Shown: positions 1 to 9,726 of the stretch, piece after piece
How positions within the stretch are numbered: the stretch's first letter is position 1
Layout: the number at the start of each line of letters is the position of its first letter
Origin: Myxococcales bacterium
GTDB lineage: Bacteria > Myxococcota_A > UBA796 > GCA-2862545
NCBI GenBank assembly: GCA_019634415.1
Contig: JAHQVJ010000246.1
Coordinates: 18,064-82,063 of the forward strand
DNA: 64,000 nucleotides
Reading direction: 5' to 3'
Position numbers and translations under genes: made by a program
The notes under the pieces: generated by a model
The model's input: the letters and a program-made list of their open reading frames with translations, nothing else
Told to the model about the DNA's origin: nothing
The model's database searches: none

Positions 1-1
1 G

Positions 2-136
2 TCCGAAGGGGAACAGCTGGAGCAGCTCGCCTGGCTCGATGCCGGAGAGACCATCGCCATCGCCGAGATGCAAAGGTCCGAGCCCGCGATCGACACACCC
101 GGTCAATTGGAGGCTGCAAGGGCGCGTATGACGTGA
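2..136 (+). CDS. kdsB: 3-deoxy-manno-octulosonate cytidylyltransferase, C-terminal fragment
   Basis: Only the last 44 codons are present; the gene starts left of the window. KdsB activates Kdo as CMP-Kdo for lipopolysaccharide inner-core synthesis. The readable tail shows an EQLEQL-like helix, a hydrophobic strand and an IDTPGQLEAAR ending, which matches the family's typical 'gvDTpeDLe' C-terminus. It ends 33 bp before pyrG, an arrangement common in deltaproteobacteria. The call rests on this tail and the neighbour, so it is probable rather than proven. It implies a Gram-negative envelope. Confidence 0.7.
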   Translation, partial: SEGEQLEQLAWLDAGETIAIAEMQRSEPAIDTPGQLEAARARMT

Positions 137-169
137 GGTGTTAATGCTGCGGGTCGTGGAGGATCGCCC

Positions 170-1906
<1,737 letters not shown>

Positions 1907-1997
1907 GGATCTCGGGCTGGAAGGTAGGCGTAGCGCATGCGTCCCGGATCGGGATGACGCCTCGGAAGTCCGCCTCGCAGTTGGGATAGCGGAGTTC

Positions 1998-2011
1998 GGC
2001 ACGCTTCTTGC
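1998..2011 (+). promoter_or_regulatory. candidate sigma-54 (-24/-12) promoter upstream of rpoN
   Basis: The sequence reads GGCACG, four bases (CTTC), then TTGC. It matches the YTGGCACG-N4-TTGC consensus except that the T before the -24 GG is C. The -24 GG (1998-1999) and -12 GC (2010-2011) are 12 bases apart, as the family requires. The first gene downstream is rpoN itself, so this could be positive autoregulation. No enhancer-binding activator is encoded in the window. Confidence 0.5.
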
Positions 2012-2033
2012 GAGGTGATTTTCGTGGTCAGCC

Positions 2034-2061
2034 TTTACATGGCCAACGGGTGGCTTATAAT
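2034..2061 (+). promoter_or_regulatory. sigma-70 promoter upstream of rpoN
   Basis: TTTACA at 2034-2039, a 16-base spacer and a perfect TATAAT at 2056-2061. Transcription would start near 2068, about 170 bases before the rpoN start. It lies just downstream of the sigma-54-like element, so the two promoters appear to be in tandem. Confidence 0.6.
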
Positions 2062-2238
2062 GTGATCCAGTGGTGAGCTTGTCGCGGTAATCCGGCGACA
2101 ACCTGCAATACCACCGGTCCTGTCGCTTGACGGCGTCGAAAGGGAGATTCGGCGCACCTGTCCAGTTTCGTCGCACCTGCGGTGCGAATGGGTCGTGGTC
2201 TGCGCGGCCGGCGCCAAGTGCGCGTTCACGGGGGAAGC

Positions 2239-3693
2239 ATGGGTACCGAGTTCCGAATCAGCCTGGAAACCCGCATCACCCAGAACATGGTGATGACCCC
2301 CCGGCTGCAGCAGGCCATCAAGCTCCTTCAGCTGAACCACATGGAGATGATGCAGCACGTGCAGGAGGCGATGCTCGAGAATCCCACCATCGAGATCGTG
2401 CCCGACAGCGCTGGAGCCGAGCCGGACGGGGAGCGCGAGCTTCGTCAGCGGGCGGAGAAGACGACCAAGGAAGACCTGGTCGAGCAGCGAAATGGCCAGG
2501 AAGGCTCGGTCGACTGGGAGAAGTTCCTCGACCAGATGCAGGACCGGGGGCCGAGGCTGCACGGAGTCACGGGCGGCACCATCCACGAGGACCTGCCGCC
2601 CATCGAGACCAACCTGACCTACGGTGAGTCGTTGGCCGACCACCTGCTGTTCCAGCTGCACATGATTCGATGTGGCGTGGACGAGCGGCGGGCCGCTGAG
2701 TCCATCGCGCACAACCTCGACGAGAAGGGCTACCTCGCCGTGCCCCTCGAAGACATCGCCACGGACGCGGACGTCGATCTAGAGGTGGCGGAAGAGGCCC
2801 TCGAGCTCGTGCAGGGACTCGATCCGCTGGGATGCGGGGCGAGGAATCTCTCCGAGTGCCTGATCATTCAGGCCCGGGTGCATCCCGATCTCCAGGCGGA
2901 CGACAACTTCGTGCTGATCCTGCGGGACCACTTGGCCAACCTGGAGCGGCGGAACTATGCCGCCATCGCCCGTGATCTGGGACTCGAGCTCGAAGACGTC
3001 ATCGAGTACCACAAGATGATCCACGTGCTCGAGCCGCTGCCAGGGCGGGGCTTCACAGGTGAAGATCCTCGCTACATCACGCCCGACATCTACGTGGTGC
3101 AGCGCCAAGGGGAGTGGGTCGTCCTGCTGAACGAGGACGGCATGCCCGATCTCCGGATCAGTAGGTACTATCAGAAGATCCTGAAGGAAGCCGCGAAGCC
3201 CGATCGCGAGTACCTGCTCGACAAGCTGCGAGGGGCCGAGTTCCTCATCAAGGCGATCCACCGCCGCCGCAAGACGATCCGCGACGTGATGGAGAGCATC
3301 CTCAAGTTCCAGCGTGACTTCTTCGACCACGGCGAGGGCAGGTTGCGTCCGCTGGTGCTGCAAGACGTGGCCTCCGACGTGGGTGTTCACATGTCCACCG
3401 TGTCTCGCGCCACCACGAACAAGTACGTGGACACCCCCCACGGGATCAAGGAACTCAAGTTCTTCTTCTCCGCGGCCGTCAAGCAACAGACGGGGGGCGA
3501 CATGGCCGCCGAGGCGATCAAGAGTCGCATCAAGACGCTGGTGGGCGAGGAAGACACGAAGAAGCCGTTGTCGGACCAAGCCATCGCAAACGCCCTGAAG
3601 AACGACGGGATCCGGGTCGCCCGGCGCACCGTGGCCAAGTACCGCGAGGCCATGGGGATCTTGCCGTCGTCCAAACGGAAACAAATGTTCTGA
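2239..3693 (+). CDS. rpoN: RNA polymerase sigma-54 factor
   Basis: Sigma-54 directs RNA polymerase to -24/-12 promoters, which open only with an ATP-driven enhancer-binding activator. The order is typical: a Gln/Leu-rich activator-interaction region (residues 1-45, MTPRLQQAIKLLQL), an acidic linker, the core-binding domain, and the DNA-binding domain ending in the RpoN box ARRTVAKYRE at residues 461-470 of 484. The ATG at 2239 (GGGGAAG just upstream) is chosen because homologues begin at this point; an in-frame ATG at 2182 would add 19 basic residues. hpf follows 28 bp later. Confidence 0.96.
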   Translation: MGTEFRISLETRITQNMVMTPRLQQAIKLLQLNHMEMMQHVQEAMLENPTIEIVPDSAGAEPDGERELRQRAEKTTKEDLVEQRNGQEGSVDWEKFLDQMQDRGPRLHGVTGGTIHEDLPPIETNLTYGESLADHLLFQLHMIRCGVDERRAAESIAHNLDEKGYLAVPLEDIATDADVDLEVAEEALELVQGLDPLGCGARNLSECLIIQARVHPDLQADDNFVLILRDHLANLERRNYAAIARDLGLELEDVIEYHKMIHVLEPLPGRGFTGEDPRYITPDIYVVQRQGEWVVLLNEDGMPDLRISRYYQKILKEAAKPDREYLLDKLRGAEFLIKAIHRRRKTIRDVMESILKFQRDFFDHGEGRLRPLVLQDVASDVGVHMSTVSRATTNKYVDTPHGIKELKFFFSAAVKQQTGGDMAAEAIKSRIKTLVGEEDTKKPLSDQAIANALKNDGIRVARRTVAKYREAMGILPSSKRKQMF

Positions 3694-3721
3694 GTATGGA
3701 CAGCTCACCCAGGAGGGTTCG

Positions 3722-4063
3722 ATGAACCTCGAAGTCACCTTCAAGAACCTCCGACCCCGCGACGAGCTTCGTGCTCGCGCGAACGCGCTGTACGCCAAGC
3801 TCGAACGATTCCTCGATCCATCGGCGCAGGGCACGCTGGTGGTGAACGTGGAGCACGGTGCGGCGATTCTCGAGCTCGTGGTGACCGCCCACGGGGAGAC
3901 GCACACCGTCACGGAGGAGGACGAGGAGCTTCGTACGGCCCTCGACAAGCTGTTCCACACGATGGAGATGCGCCTGCGACGCCACAAAGAGCGCCGCGTG
4001 GATCGGGCTCGTCGGGGTGGTGAAGATGGCGACGACGGGTTTGTGGCCGCCGACAGCCAGTAG
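3722..4063 (+). CDS. hpf: ribosome hibernation-promoting factor, short form
   Basis: A 113-aa protein of the HPF/YfiA family, which binds the 30S decoding centre in the resting state. The beta-alpha-beta-beta-beta-alpha core is visible (MNLEVTFKNLRP, then ALYAKLERFLD, then a long basic helix HTMEMRLRRHKERR). The tail is short and acidic, and the dimerisation domain of long HPF is absent. It sits directly behind rpoN, as in many proteobacteria, with a GGAGG ribosome site, so the two are probably co-transcribed. Confidence 0.9.
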   Translation: MNLEVTFKNLRPRDELRARANALYAKLERFLDPSAQGTLVVNVEHGAAILELVVTAHGETHTVTEEDEELRTALDKLFHTMEMRLRRHKERRVDRARRGGEDGDDGFVAADSQ

Positions 4064-4116
4064 GGGTTAGAGCCGTCGGCCGCGCCGATGGGGGCGTGCG
4101 GCACTCGGAGATCGGC

Positions 4117-5271
4117 ATGGCACTGCAGAACTTCCTCTTCACTTCTGAGTCGGTGACGGAGGGTCACCCCGACAAGGTCTGCGACATGGTGTCCGATGCC
4201 GTGCTGGACGCGCATCTCGCCCAGGATCCGAGGGCGCGGGTGGCCTGTGAGACGGCGGTGAAGACGGGGTTCGTGCTCCTGCTCGGGGAGATCACCAGCT
4301 CGGCCACGGTCGACTACGCTTCCCTGGTCCGGGATACCGTCCGTGACATCGGGTACACGCACTCCGACATCGGCTTCGACGGCACCACCTGCGCGGTGAT
4401 GGTGGCCGTGGAGCAGCAGAGCCCCGACATCGCCATGGGCGTGGACGAGGGTAGCGAGAAGGAGCAGGGTGCTGGTGACCAGGGCATGATGTTCGGCTAC
4501 GCCTGCAAGGAGACGTCCGAGCTCATGCCGGCGACGATCTACTACGCGCACCGCATGACCGAGCGCCTGTCGGCGGTACGGCGGGACGGAACGCTGCCGT
4601 TCCTGCGACCCGACGGCAAGACGCAGGTGACGATCGAGTACCGCGACAATCAGCCCGCGCGCGTGGACGCGGTGGTGGTGAGCTCGCAGCACGCCGAGTC
4701 TGCCACCAACGAGCAGATTCGCGAAGGCATCATCGAAGAGGTGATCCGCAAGACGCTGCCCGAAGCGCTGATGGACGGCGACACGAAGTTCTACGTCAAC
4801 CCCACGGGGCGCTTCGTGATCGGCGGACCCATGGGAGATGCAGGTGTCACGGGCCGCAAGATCATCGTGGACACCTACGGCGGCCATGGCTCGCACGGTG
4901 GCGGTGCCTTCTCGGGCAAGGATCCGTCCAAGGTGGACCGCTCGGCGGCCTACATGGGCCGCTACGTGGCCAAGAACCTGGTGGCGTCGGGCTTCTGTGA
5001 CCGCGCTCTGGTGCAGCTGGCCTACGCCATCGGCGTGGCCGATCCCGTGTCCGTGATGGTGGACTCCTACGGCACGGGCAAGGTCTCCGACGAGCGCCTC
5101 GGCGAGTGTGTTCGGCAGCTGTTCCCGCTGAAGCCGCGCGGACTCATCGAGCACCTCGATCTGCTCCGCCCGATGTACCGCGGAACGGCGGCCCACGGGC
5201 ACTTCGGTCGCCCCGGGTTCCCTTGGGAGAAGCTCGACAAGGTCGAGGCGATCAAGTCGTTCCTGTCCTGA
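4117..5271 (+). CDS. metK: S-adenosylmethionine synthetase
   Basis: Forms SAM from methionine and ATP in the cytosol. Signature motifs are present: TSESVTEGHPDK at the N-terminus, GAGDQGMMFGYA, and the Gly-rich loop GGGAFSGKDPSKVDRS. At 384 aa it has the usual length. The ATG at 4117 is preceded by GGAG at 4107-4110; an in-frame GTG at 4096 would add seven residues outside the family alignment. SAM from this enzyme would serve the methyltransferases at 29.5 and 45 kb. No SAM riboswitch is recognisable in the 53 bp before it. Confidence 0.97.
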   Translation: MALQNFLFTSESVTEGHPDKVCDMVSDAVLDAHLAQDPRARVACETAVKTGFVLLLGEITSSATVDYASLVRDTVRDIGYTHSDIGFDGTTCAVMVAVEQQSPDIAMGVDEGSEKEQGAGDQGMMFGYACKETSELMPATIYYAHRMTERLSAVRRDGTLPFLRPDGKTQVTIEYRDNQPARVDAVVVSSQHAESATNEQIREGIIEEVIRKTLPEALMDGDTKFYVNPTGRFVIGGPMGDAGVTGRKIIVDTYGGHGSHGGGAFSGKDPSKVDRSAAYMGRYVAKNLVASGFCDRALVQLAYAIGVADPVSVMVDSYGTGKVSDERLGECVRQLFPLKPRGLIEHLDLLRPMYRGTAAHGHFGRPGFPWEKLDKVEAIKSFLS

Positions 5272-5277
5272 CGTCGA

Positions 5278-5295
5278 CCCCCGTTGCCGCGGGGG
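5278..5295 (+). terminator. hairpin after metK
   Basis: CCCCCG and CGGGGG form a 6-bp GC stem around a six-base loop, starting 7 bp after the metK stop. There is no T-run after it, so it is either a Rho-independent terminator without the U-tract or only a pause hairpin. Confidence 0.4.
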
Positions 5296-5341
5296 GGCAT
5301 GGCGCTTAAAGCCCAGGACTTGGCATCGAGGGAGACGAGGT

Positions 5342-6523
5342 ATGGGCGACGACGCTGAGGTTCTCCGCCAGATCACGAGGGGGGACCTCAACAAGGGACT
5401 CAGGGGAGTCCCCGTGGGCACCTGCCGCACCTCGCGCGTCGATCCAGAGCACGGGGTGAGCTACGTCGGCTACGACATTGCCGAGCTGGCGTCGCTCGAC
5501 CCCGAGGCCGTGGTGCATCTGCTGTTGCATCGCCGTCTTCCCACGGACGCGGAGCTCGACTCCTTTCGAGCGTCGCTGCGCGCAGTTCCTCCCCTGGATC
5601 CGCAGGTGCTGGGACTGCTTGCCGCGCTGCCGCGGCAGGGCCACCCCATGGAGTGGCTCTCGGTGGGCCTCGTGTCGATCGGGATGACGTCGAAGTCGGG
5701 TGACTACGAGGTGGACGCGCTGAACGTCATCGCGTGGGCTCCCGAGCTGGTGGCGGCGATCTACCGGATCCGATCGGGGTGGGGGGAGCCGATTCCCCGC
5801 GATCCCAGCTTGGGGCTCATCGAGAACTTCGTGCACATGCTCGGGGTGCCCGGTGGCGACCATGCGAAGCTGAGCCAGCTGTTGCGCACATTCTACGTGC
5901 TCCACCTCGATCACGGCGGGGGCAACTTGTCCACCTTCGTGGGCAAGGCCATCGCGAGCGCGCACACGGACCTGTTCAGCAGCCTCGCTGGCGCGATGGC
6001 GGGTCTGTACGGCCCGCTGCACGGTCGCGCGAACCAGGACTGTCTGGACTTCGTCCGTCGGATCGGCACCTCCGATCCGGCCGAGGTGGAGCGATTCGTG
6101 CGGCAGGAGCTGGCACAGGGGGGCAAGATCTTCGGCTTCGGGCACGCCGTGCTGCGCAACGAGGATCCCCGAGCCACCATCGAGTACGCCCTCGGCGAGC
6201 GGATCTGCCCCGACGATCCGCTGTTCGCCACGGCACGCACCCTACGGGAGGTGGCGGTCCGGGTGCTGTCGGAGCACCCCAAGATCAGCAACCCGTACCC
6301 CAACGTCGACGCGGTGAGCGGATCGTTGCTCAACGCCACCGGGCTGACCGACGCCAACTACTACACGCTGCTGTTCGGCCTCGCTCGGATCACCGGGATT
6401 GCGGCTCAGATCGTGGACGAGCGGGTCCGATTCCGGGGAGGGCGCGGCGTTCCCATCTATCGGCCCAAGTACGTCGCCGAGGACCAGCCAGCCCAGCGCA
6501 TTGGTTCAACGTTCAGGAGCTGA
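5342..6523 (+). CDS. gltA: citrate synthase, mitochondrial (eukaryotic) type
   Basis: Condenses oxaloacetate and acetyl-CoA to citrate. The catalytic triad is readable as His227 (GPLHGRAN), His268 (FGHAVLRNEDPRA) and Asp323 (VDAVSG). The local motifs HxDHGGGN, GHAVLR.DPR and VDAxSGxLL follow the mitochondrial enzyme rather than the hexameric E. coli GltA. A similar type is known from Geobacter and other deltaproteobacteria. At 393 aa it is shorter than mature mitochondrial enzymes. sucC follows after one base, so these TCA genes form one unit. The start has GGGAGACGAGG before an ATG. Confidence 0.93.
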   Translation: MGDDAEVLRQITRGDLNKGLRGVPVGTCRTSRVDPEHGVSYVGYDIAELASLDPEAVVHLLLHRRLPTDAELDSFRASLRAVPPLDPQVLGLLAALPRQGHPMEWLSVGLVSIGMTSKSGDYEVDALNVIAWAPELVAAIYRIRSGWGEPIPRDPSLGLIENFVHMLGVPGGDHAKLSQLLRTFYVLHLDHGGGNLSTFVGKAIASAHTDLFSSLAGAMAGLYGPLHGRANQDCLDFVRRIGTSDPAEVERFVRQELAQGGKIFGFGHAVLRNEDPRATIEYALGERICPDDPLFATARTLREVAVRVLSEHPKISNPYPNVDAVSGSLLNATGLTDANYYTLLFGLARITGIAAQIVDERVRFRGGRGVPIYRPKYVAEDQPAQRIGSTFRS

Positions 6524-6524
6524 G

Positions 6525-7760
6525 ATGAAAATCCACGAGTACCAGGCGAAGTCGATTCTCCGCCGCTACGGTGTTCCTCTGCTCGATGGGGAGGCGGCGA
6601 CCACCCCCGACGAAGCGGTGACCGCCGCGCAGCGAATGGGCGGCAGCCTCTGGGTCGTCAAGTCCCAGATCCATGCCGGCGGTCGCGGGAAGGGCCGCTT
6701 CAAGGAGCAGGTCTCCGACGAGGAGGTCGACAAGGCAGCCCGGGGCGAGGACGCCGCCGGATCGGGAGGCGTGCGCTTGGCTCGCTCGGTCGAGGAAGTG
6801 CGGCAGCACGCAGCCAGCATGCTGGGGCACACGCTCGTCACGAAGCAGACGGGCATCGACGGCAAGCTCGTGAAGACCTTGTTCGTGGAGCAGGGCTGCG
6901 ACATTGCCCAGGAGCTGTACCTGTCGGTCATGCTCGACCGCAGCAACAGCCGGGTCCTGCTGATGGCCTCGTCGGCCGGCGGCATGAACATCGAGGACGT
7001 GGCCGAGTCCGATCCCGACGCCATCAAGAAGGTCTGGGTCCATCCCGCAGCCGGACTGCAGGGCTACCAGGCGCGCAAGCTCGCCTTCGGCATCGGCCTG
7101 ACGGGCACCGCCATGAAGAACGCCGCCAAGTTCTTCCAGGCCATCTACAAGGCCTACTGGGACATGGACTGCGCCATGCTCGAGATCAACCCGATGGTGG
7201 TCACGGGCGACGGCCGCGTGCTGGCGCTGGACGCCAAGATGAGCTTCGACGACAACGCGCTGTACCGGCACAAGGACGTCGAGGAGATGCGCGATCCCAA
7301 CGAGGAGGACGAGCAGGAGTCCGAGGCCGCCAAGTGGGACCTGTCCTACGTCAACCTGGACGGGGACATCGGCTGCATGGTGAACGGCGCGGGGCTCGCG
7401 ATGTCCACCATGGACATCATCAAGTTCAAGGGCGCCGAGCCGGCCAACTTCCTGGACGTGGGGGGCGGGGCCAAGCAGGATCAGGTGGCGGCGGCGTTCC
7501 GGATCATCACGGCGGATCCCAAGGTGCGCGGCATCCTGGTCAACATCTTCGGTGGCATCATGCGCTGCGACGTGATCGCAGAAGGCGTGATCGCAGCCGT
7601 CAAGGAAGTGGGCCTGCAGGTGCCCCTCGTGGTGCGTCTGTCGGGCACCAACGCCGATCTGGGCAAGCAGATCCTGGCCAACTCCACCCTGGCCATCACT
7701 CCGGCCTCCGATCTCGACGAGGCGGCCGACGCCATCGTCAACGCCGTCAAGGGAGCGTGA
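6525..7760 (+). CDS. sucC: succinyl-CoA synthetase, beta subunit (ADP-forming type)
   Basis: Beta chain of the TCA-cycle ligase that couples succinyl-CoA hydrolysis to nucleotide triphosphate formation. It begins MKIHEYQAKSILRRYGVP, the family N-terminus, followed by the ATP-grasp domain (GGRGKG) and the CoA-ligase domain (NIFGGIMRCD). At 411 aa it is about 20 longer than E. coli SucC; an acidic insert near residues 257-268 (EEDEQESE) explains part of this. The ATG lies one base after the gltA stop and uses the GGAG at the end of gltA. Confidence 0.95.
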   Translation: MKIHEYQAKSILRRYGVPLLDGEAATTPDEAVTAAQRMGGSLWVVKSQIHAGGRGKGRFKEQVSDEEVDKAARGEDAAGSGGVRLARSVEEVRQHAASMLGHTLVTKQTGIDGKLVKTLFVEQGCDIAQELYLSVMLDRSNSRVLLMASSAGGMNIEDVAESDPDAIKKVWVHPAAGLQGYQARKLAFGIGLTGTAMKNAAKFFQAIYKAYWDMDCAMLEINPMVVTGDGRVLALDAKMSFDDNALYRHKDVEEMRDPNEEDEQESEAAKWDLSYVNLDGDIGCMVNGAGLAMSTMDIIKFKGAEPANFLDVGGGAKQDQVAAAFRIITADPKVRGILVNIFGGIMRCDVIAEGVIAAVKEVGLQVPLVVRLSGTNADLGKQILANSTLAITPASDLDEAADAIVNAVKGA

Positions 7761-7763
7761 CCG

Positions 7764-8645
7764 ATGTCCATTCTGGTCAACAGTGACACGCGCGTGGTGG
7801 TGCAGGGCATCACGGGAAGCGCAGGCTCGTTCCACACTCAGCAGTGCATGGCCTACGGCACCAACGTGGTGGCGGGTGTAGTGCCCGGCAAGGGAGGCAT
7901 GACCTTCGAGGGGTCCGTGCCGATCTTCAACACGGTGGCGGAGGCGGTGGAGAAGACTGGGGCGAACGCCTCGATGATCTTCGTGCCGCCTCCCTTCGCA
8001 GCCGATGGCATCCTGGAGTCCATCGACTCCGGCATCGATCTGGCCATCTGCATCACGGAGGGGATCCCGGTGCGCGACATGGTGGCGGTGGCCGCCGTGC
8101 TCGAGTCGGGGGGCACCACCACGCGGCTGGTGGGTCCGAACTGTCCGGGGGTGATCACGCCGGGTCAGTGCAAGATGGGCATCATGCCGGGCCACATCCA
8201 CACGCCTGGCAACGTGGGCGTGCTGTCGCGCTCGGGCACGCTGACCTACGAGGCGGTGGGCCAGCTCTCGGCCGTGGGCCTGGGGCAGAGCACGTGCGTG
8301 GGCATCGGCGGAGACCCGATCATCGGCACGAACTTCATCGATGTGCTCACGCTGTTCAATGCCGATCCGCAGACGGAAGCGGTGATCATGATCGGTGAGA
8401 TCGGAGGCTCGGCCGAGGAAGAGGCGGCCGCCTGGATCAAGGCGAACATGACGAAGCCCGTGGTCAGCTTCATCGCGGGAGCGACGGCTCCTCCGGGACG
8501 GCGCATGGGCCATGCGGGTGCCATCATCAGTGGTGGGCAGGGCACGGCGGAGTCCAAGTTCGCCGCGCTCCAGGACGCCGGCGTGCACATCGTGCGGTCG
8601 CCAGCCACCATGGGCAAGAAGATGGCCGAGGTCCTCGGAGCGTAG
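7764..8645 (+). CDS. sucD: succinyl-CoA synthetase, alpha subunit
   Basis: Alpha chain, carrying the phosphohistidine intermediate and the CoA-binding Rossmann domain. It starts MSILVNSDTRVVVQGITG, has the GPNCPGVITPG segment and the active-site His250 in RMGHAGAIISGG. Length (293 aa) is typical. It begins 3 bp after sucC and is the last gene of the gltA-sucCD unit. It ends 13 bp from the convergent ArsA-type gene. Confidence 0.96.
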   Translation: MSILVNSDTRVVVQGITGSAGSFHTQQCMAYGTNVVAGVVPGKGGMTFEGSVPIFNTVAEAVEKTGANASMIFVPPPFAADGILESIDSGIDLAICITEGIPVRDMVAVAAVLESGGTTTRLVGPNCPGVITPGQCKMGIMPGHIHTPGNVGVLSRSGTLTYEAVGQLSAVGLGQSTCVGIGGDPIIGTNFIDVLTLFNADPQTEAVIMIGEIGGSAEEEAAAWIKANMTKPVVSFIAGATAPPGRRMGHAGAIISGGQGTAESKFAALQDAGVHIVRSPATMGKKMAEVLGA

Positions 8646-8658
8646 CCTGCGGCCGCGC

Positions 8659-9726
8659 TCAGCGGATGGCCGCCTCCGTCGGGGGGAGGTGCTCCGACAG
8701 CGCCCACAGGGCGTCCAGGGAGCGCGCCCCCTCCGCCACCTCGGGAACGAGCCAGGCGGGGGCGCCTCCGGCTTGATCCACCAGCGCTCGAATGCGCTGC
8801 TGGTGGCGGCGTGCGCGCTCGTTCGCTTGCTCGGGCAGCGCGAGCAATGCCTGCACCATGGCGGGCCACGCGGGGTCGCTGGACGCGGCGAGCAGCGCCG
8901 CCGGATCGGGCCAGTCTCCCGCCGGCTGCAGCTGCACCCGGTTCACCAGGAAGCCGGCGAACGTCATGCCGCGCTGCCGTAGCTCGTCGAGGAAGCCGAG
9001 CAGATCGTTGCGCTCGGGGGCGTCGGCGTGGGCCACCAGCAAGTAGGCGGTCTCGGGAGAGCTCAGGAGGGCCTCGATGGCGGCGCTCCGCTCGCGAAAG
9101 CCGGCAGACAGCTCCGCGAACAGCTCGAAGAAGCTGCGCAGGTCATCCATGACCCCGCGACCCGCCAGGCGGCGGATCACGGCGAATGCTCCGCGCGCTG
9201 CAGCACCTCGCACGCGGGCTGGATCCAGCAGGCTCGCCAGCAGCGAGCGATCCAGAAGTCCTCGCACGCGCTGGGGGGCTCGGAAGAAGTCCACCACGTG
9301 CTGGGTGGGCGGAGTGTCGAGCACCACCACGTCGAACGCTCCGCTGTGCACCAGGTCGTGCAGCTTCTCCACCGCCATGAACTCGTGGGAGCCCGACAGA
9401 CGCGTGGACAGTGCACGGTAGTAGGGATTGGCCAGCAGGCGCTGTGCGGTGTCTGCGCTGGCGCGGCTGCGGATCACGGCGTCCCAGGTGCCCTTGCGAT
9501 CGAGCATCATGGCGGACAGCGAGCCGGTGGCTGCCTCCGGCAGTGCCACCGGGCGCGGCTCGTTGTCCAGTCGATCCAGCCCCAGCGCGTCTGCCAGGCG
9601 GCGAGCGGGATCGATGGTGAGGACCACCACCCGGTGTCCGGCGCGGGCCTGGGCCACCCCCAGCGCCGCCGATGTGGTCGTCTTGCCGGTTCCCCCCACG
9701 CCGCAGCAGACGAGCACGCGGGCCAT
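8659..9726 (-). CDS. ArsA/Get3-family ATPase (second of a tandem pair)
   Basis: A 355-aa P-loop ATPase of the SIMIBI class. The deviant Walker A GVGGTGKTT lies at residues 9-17, followed by the switch-like TIDPARRL and a later VVLDTPPTQH segment typical of ArsA/Get3. Family members pump oxyanions with ArsB or target tail-anchored proteins. No arsB or arsenic gene lies nearby. It starts on the last base of the preceding paralogue's stop (TGATG), so the two are translationally coupled. The organisation resembles the mycobacterial Rv3679-Rv3680 Get3-like pair; a function in membrane-protein handling is inference. Confidence 0.85.
   Translation of the reverse strand: MARVLVCCGVGGTGKTTTSAALGVAQARAGHRVVVLTIDPARRLADALGLDRLDNEPRPVALPEAATGSLSAMMLDRKGTWDAVIRSRASADTAQRLLANPYYRALSTRLSGSHEFMAVEKLHDLVHSGAFDVVVLDTPPTQHVVDFFRAPQRVRGLLDRSLLASLLDPARVRGAAARGAFAVIRRLAGRGVMDDLRSFFELFAELSAGFRERSAAIEALLSSPETAYLLVAHADAPERNDLLGFLDELRQRGMTFAGFLVNRVQLQPAGDWPDPAALLAASSDPAWPAMVQALLALPEQANERARRHQQRIRALVDQAGGAPAWLVPEVAEGARSLDALWALSEHLPPTEAAIR

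Larger units (their letters stand above)
1907..2238 (+). other. intergenic region, rpoN promoter and leader
   Basis: This 332-bp stretch holds no convincing gene. It contains the two promoter candidates listed separately (sigma-54-like at 1998-2011, sigma-70-like at 2034-2061), followed by about 170 bp of leader before rpoN. A reading frame from 2182 continues into rpoN, but the added residues are basic low-complexity sequence and not part of the family. Confidence 0.5.

Noticed and set aside
2779..5430. Long minus-strand open frame (883 codons) across rpoN, hpf and metK
   Set aside because: It is the antisense shadow of three well-supported genes in high-GC DNA; composition is His/Arg/Val-rich low-complexity and no domain is visible.
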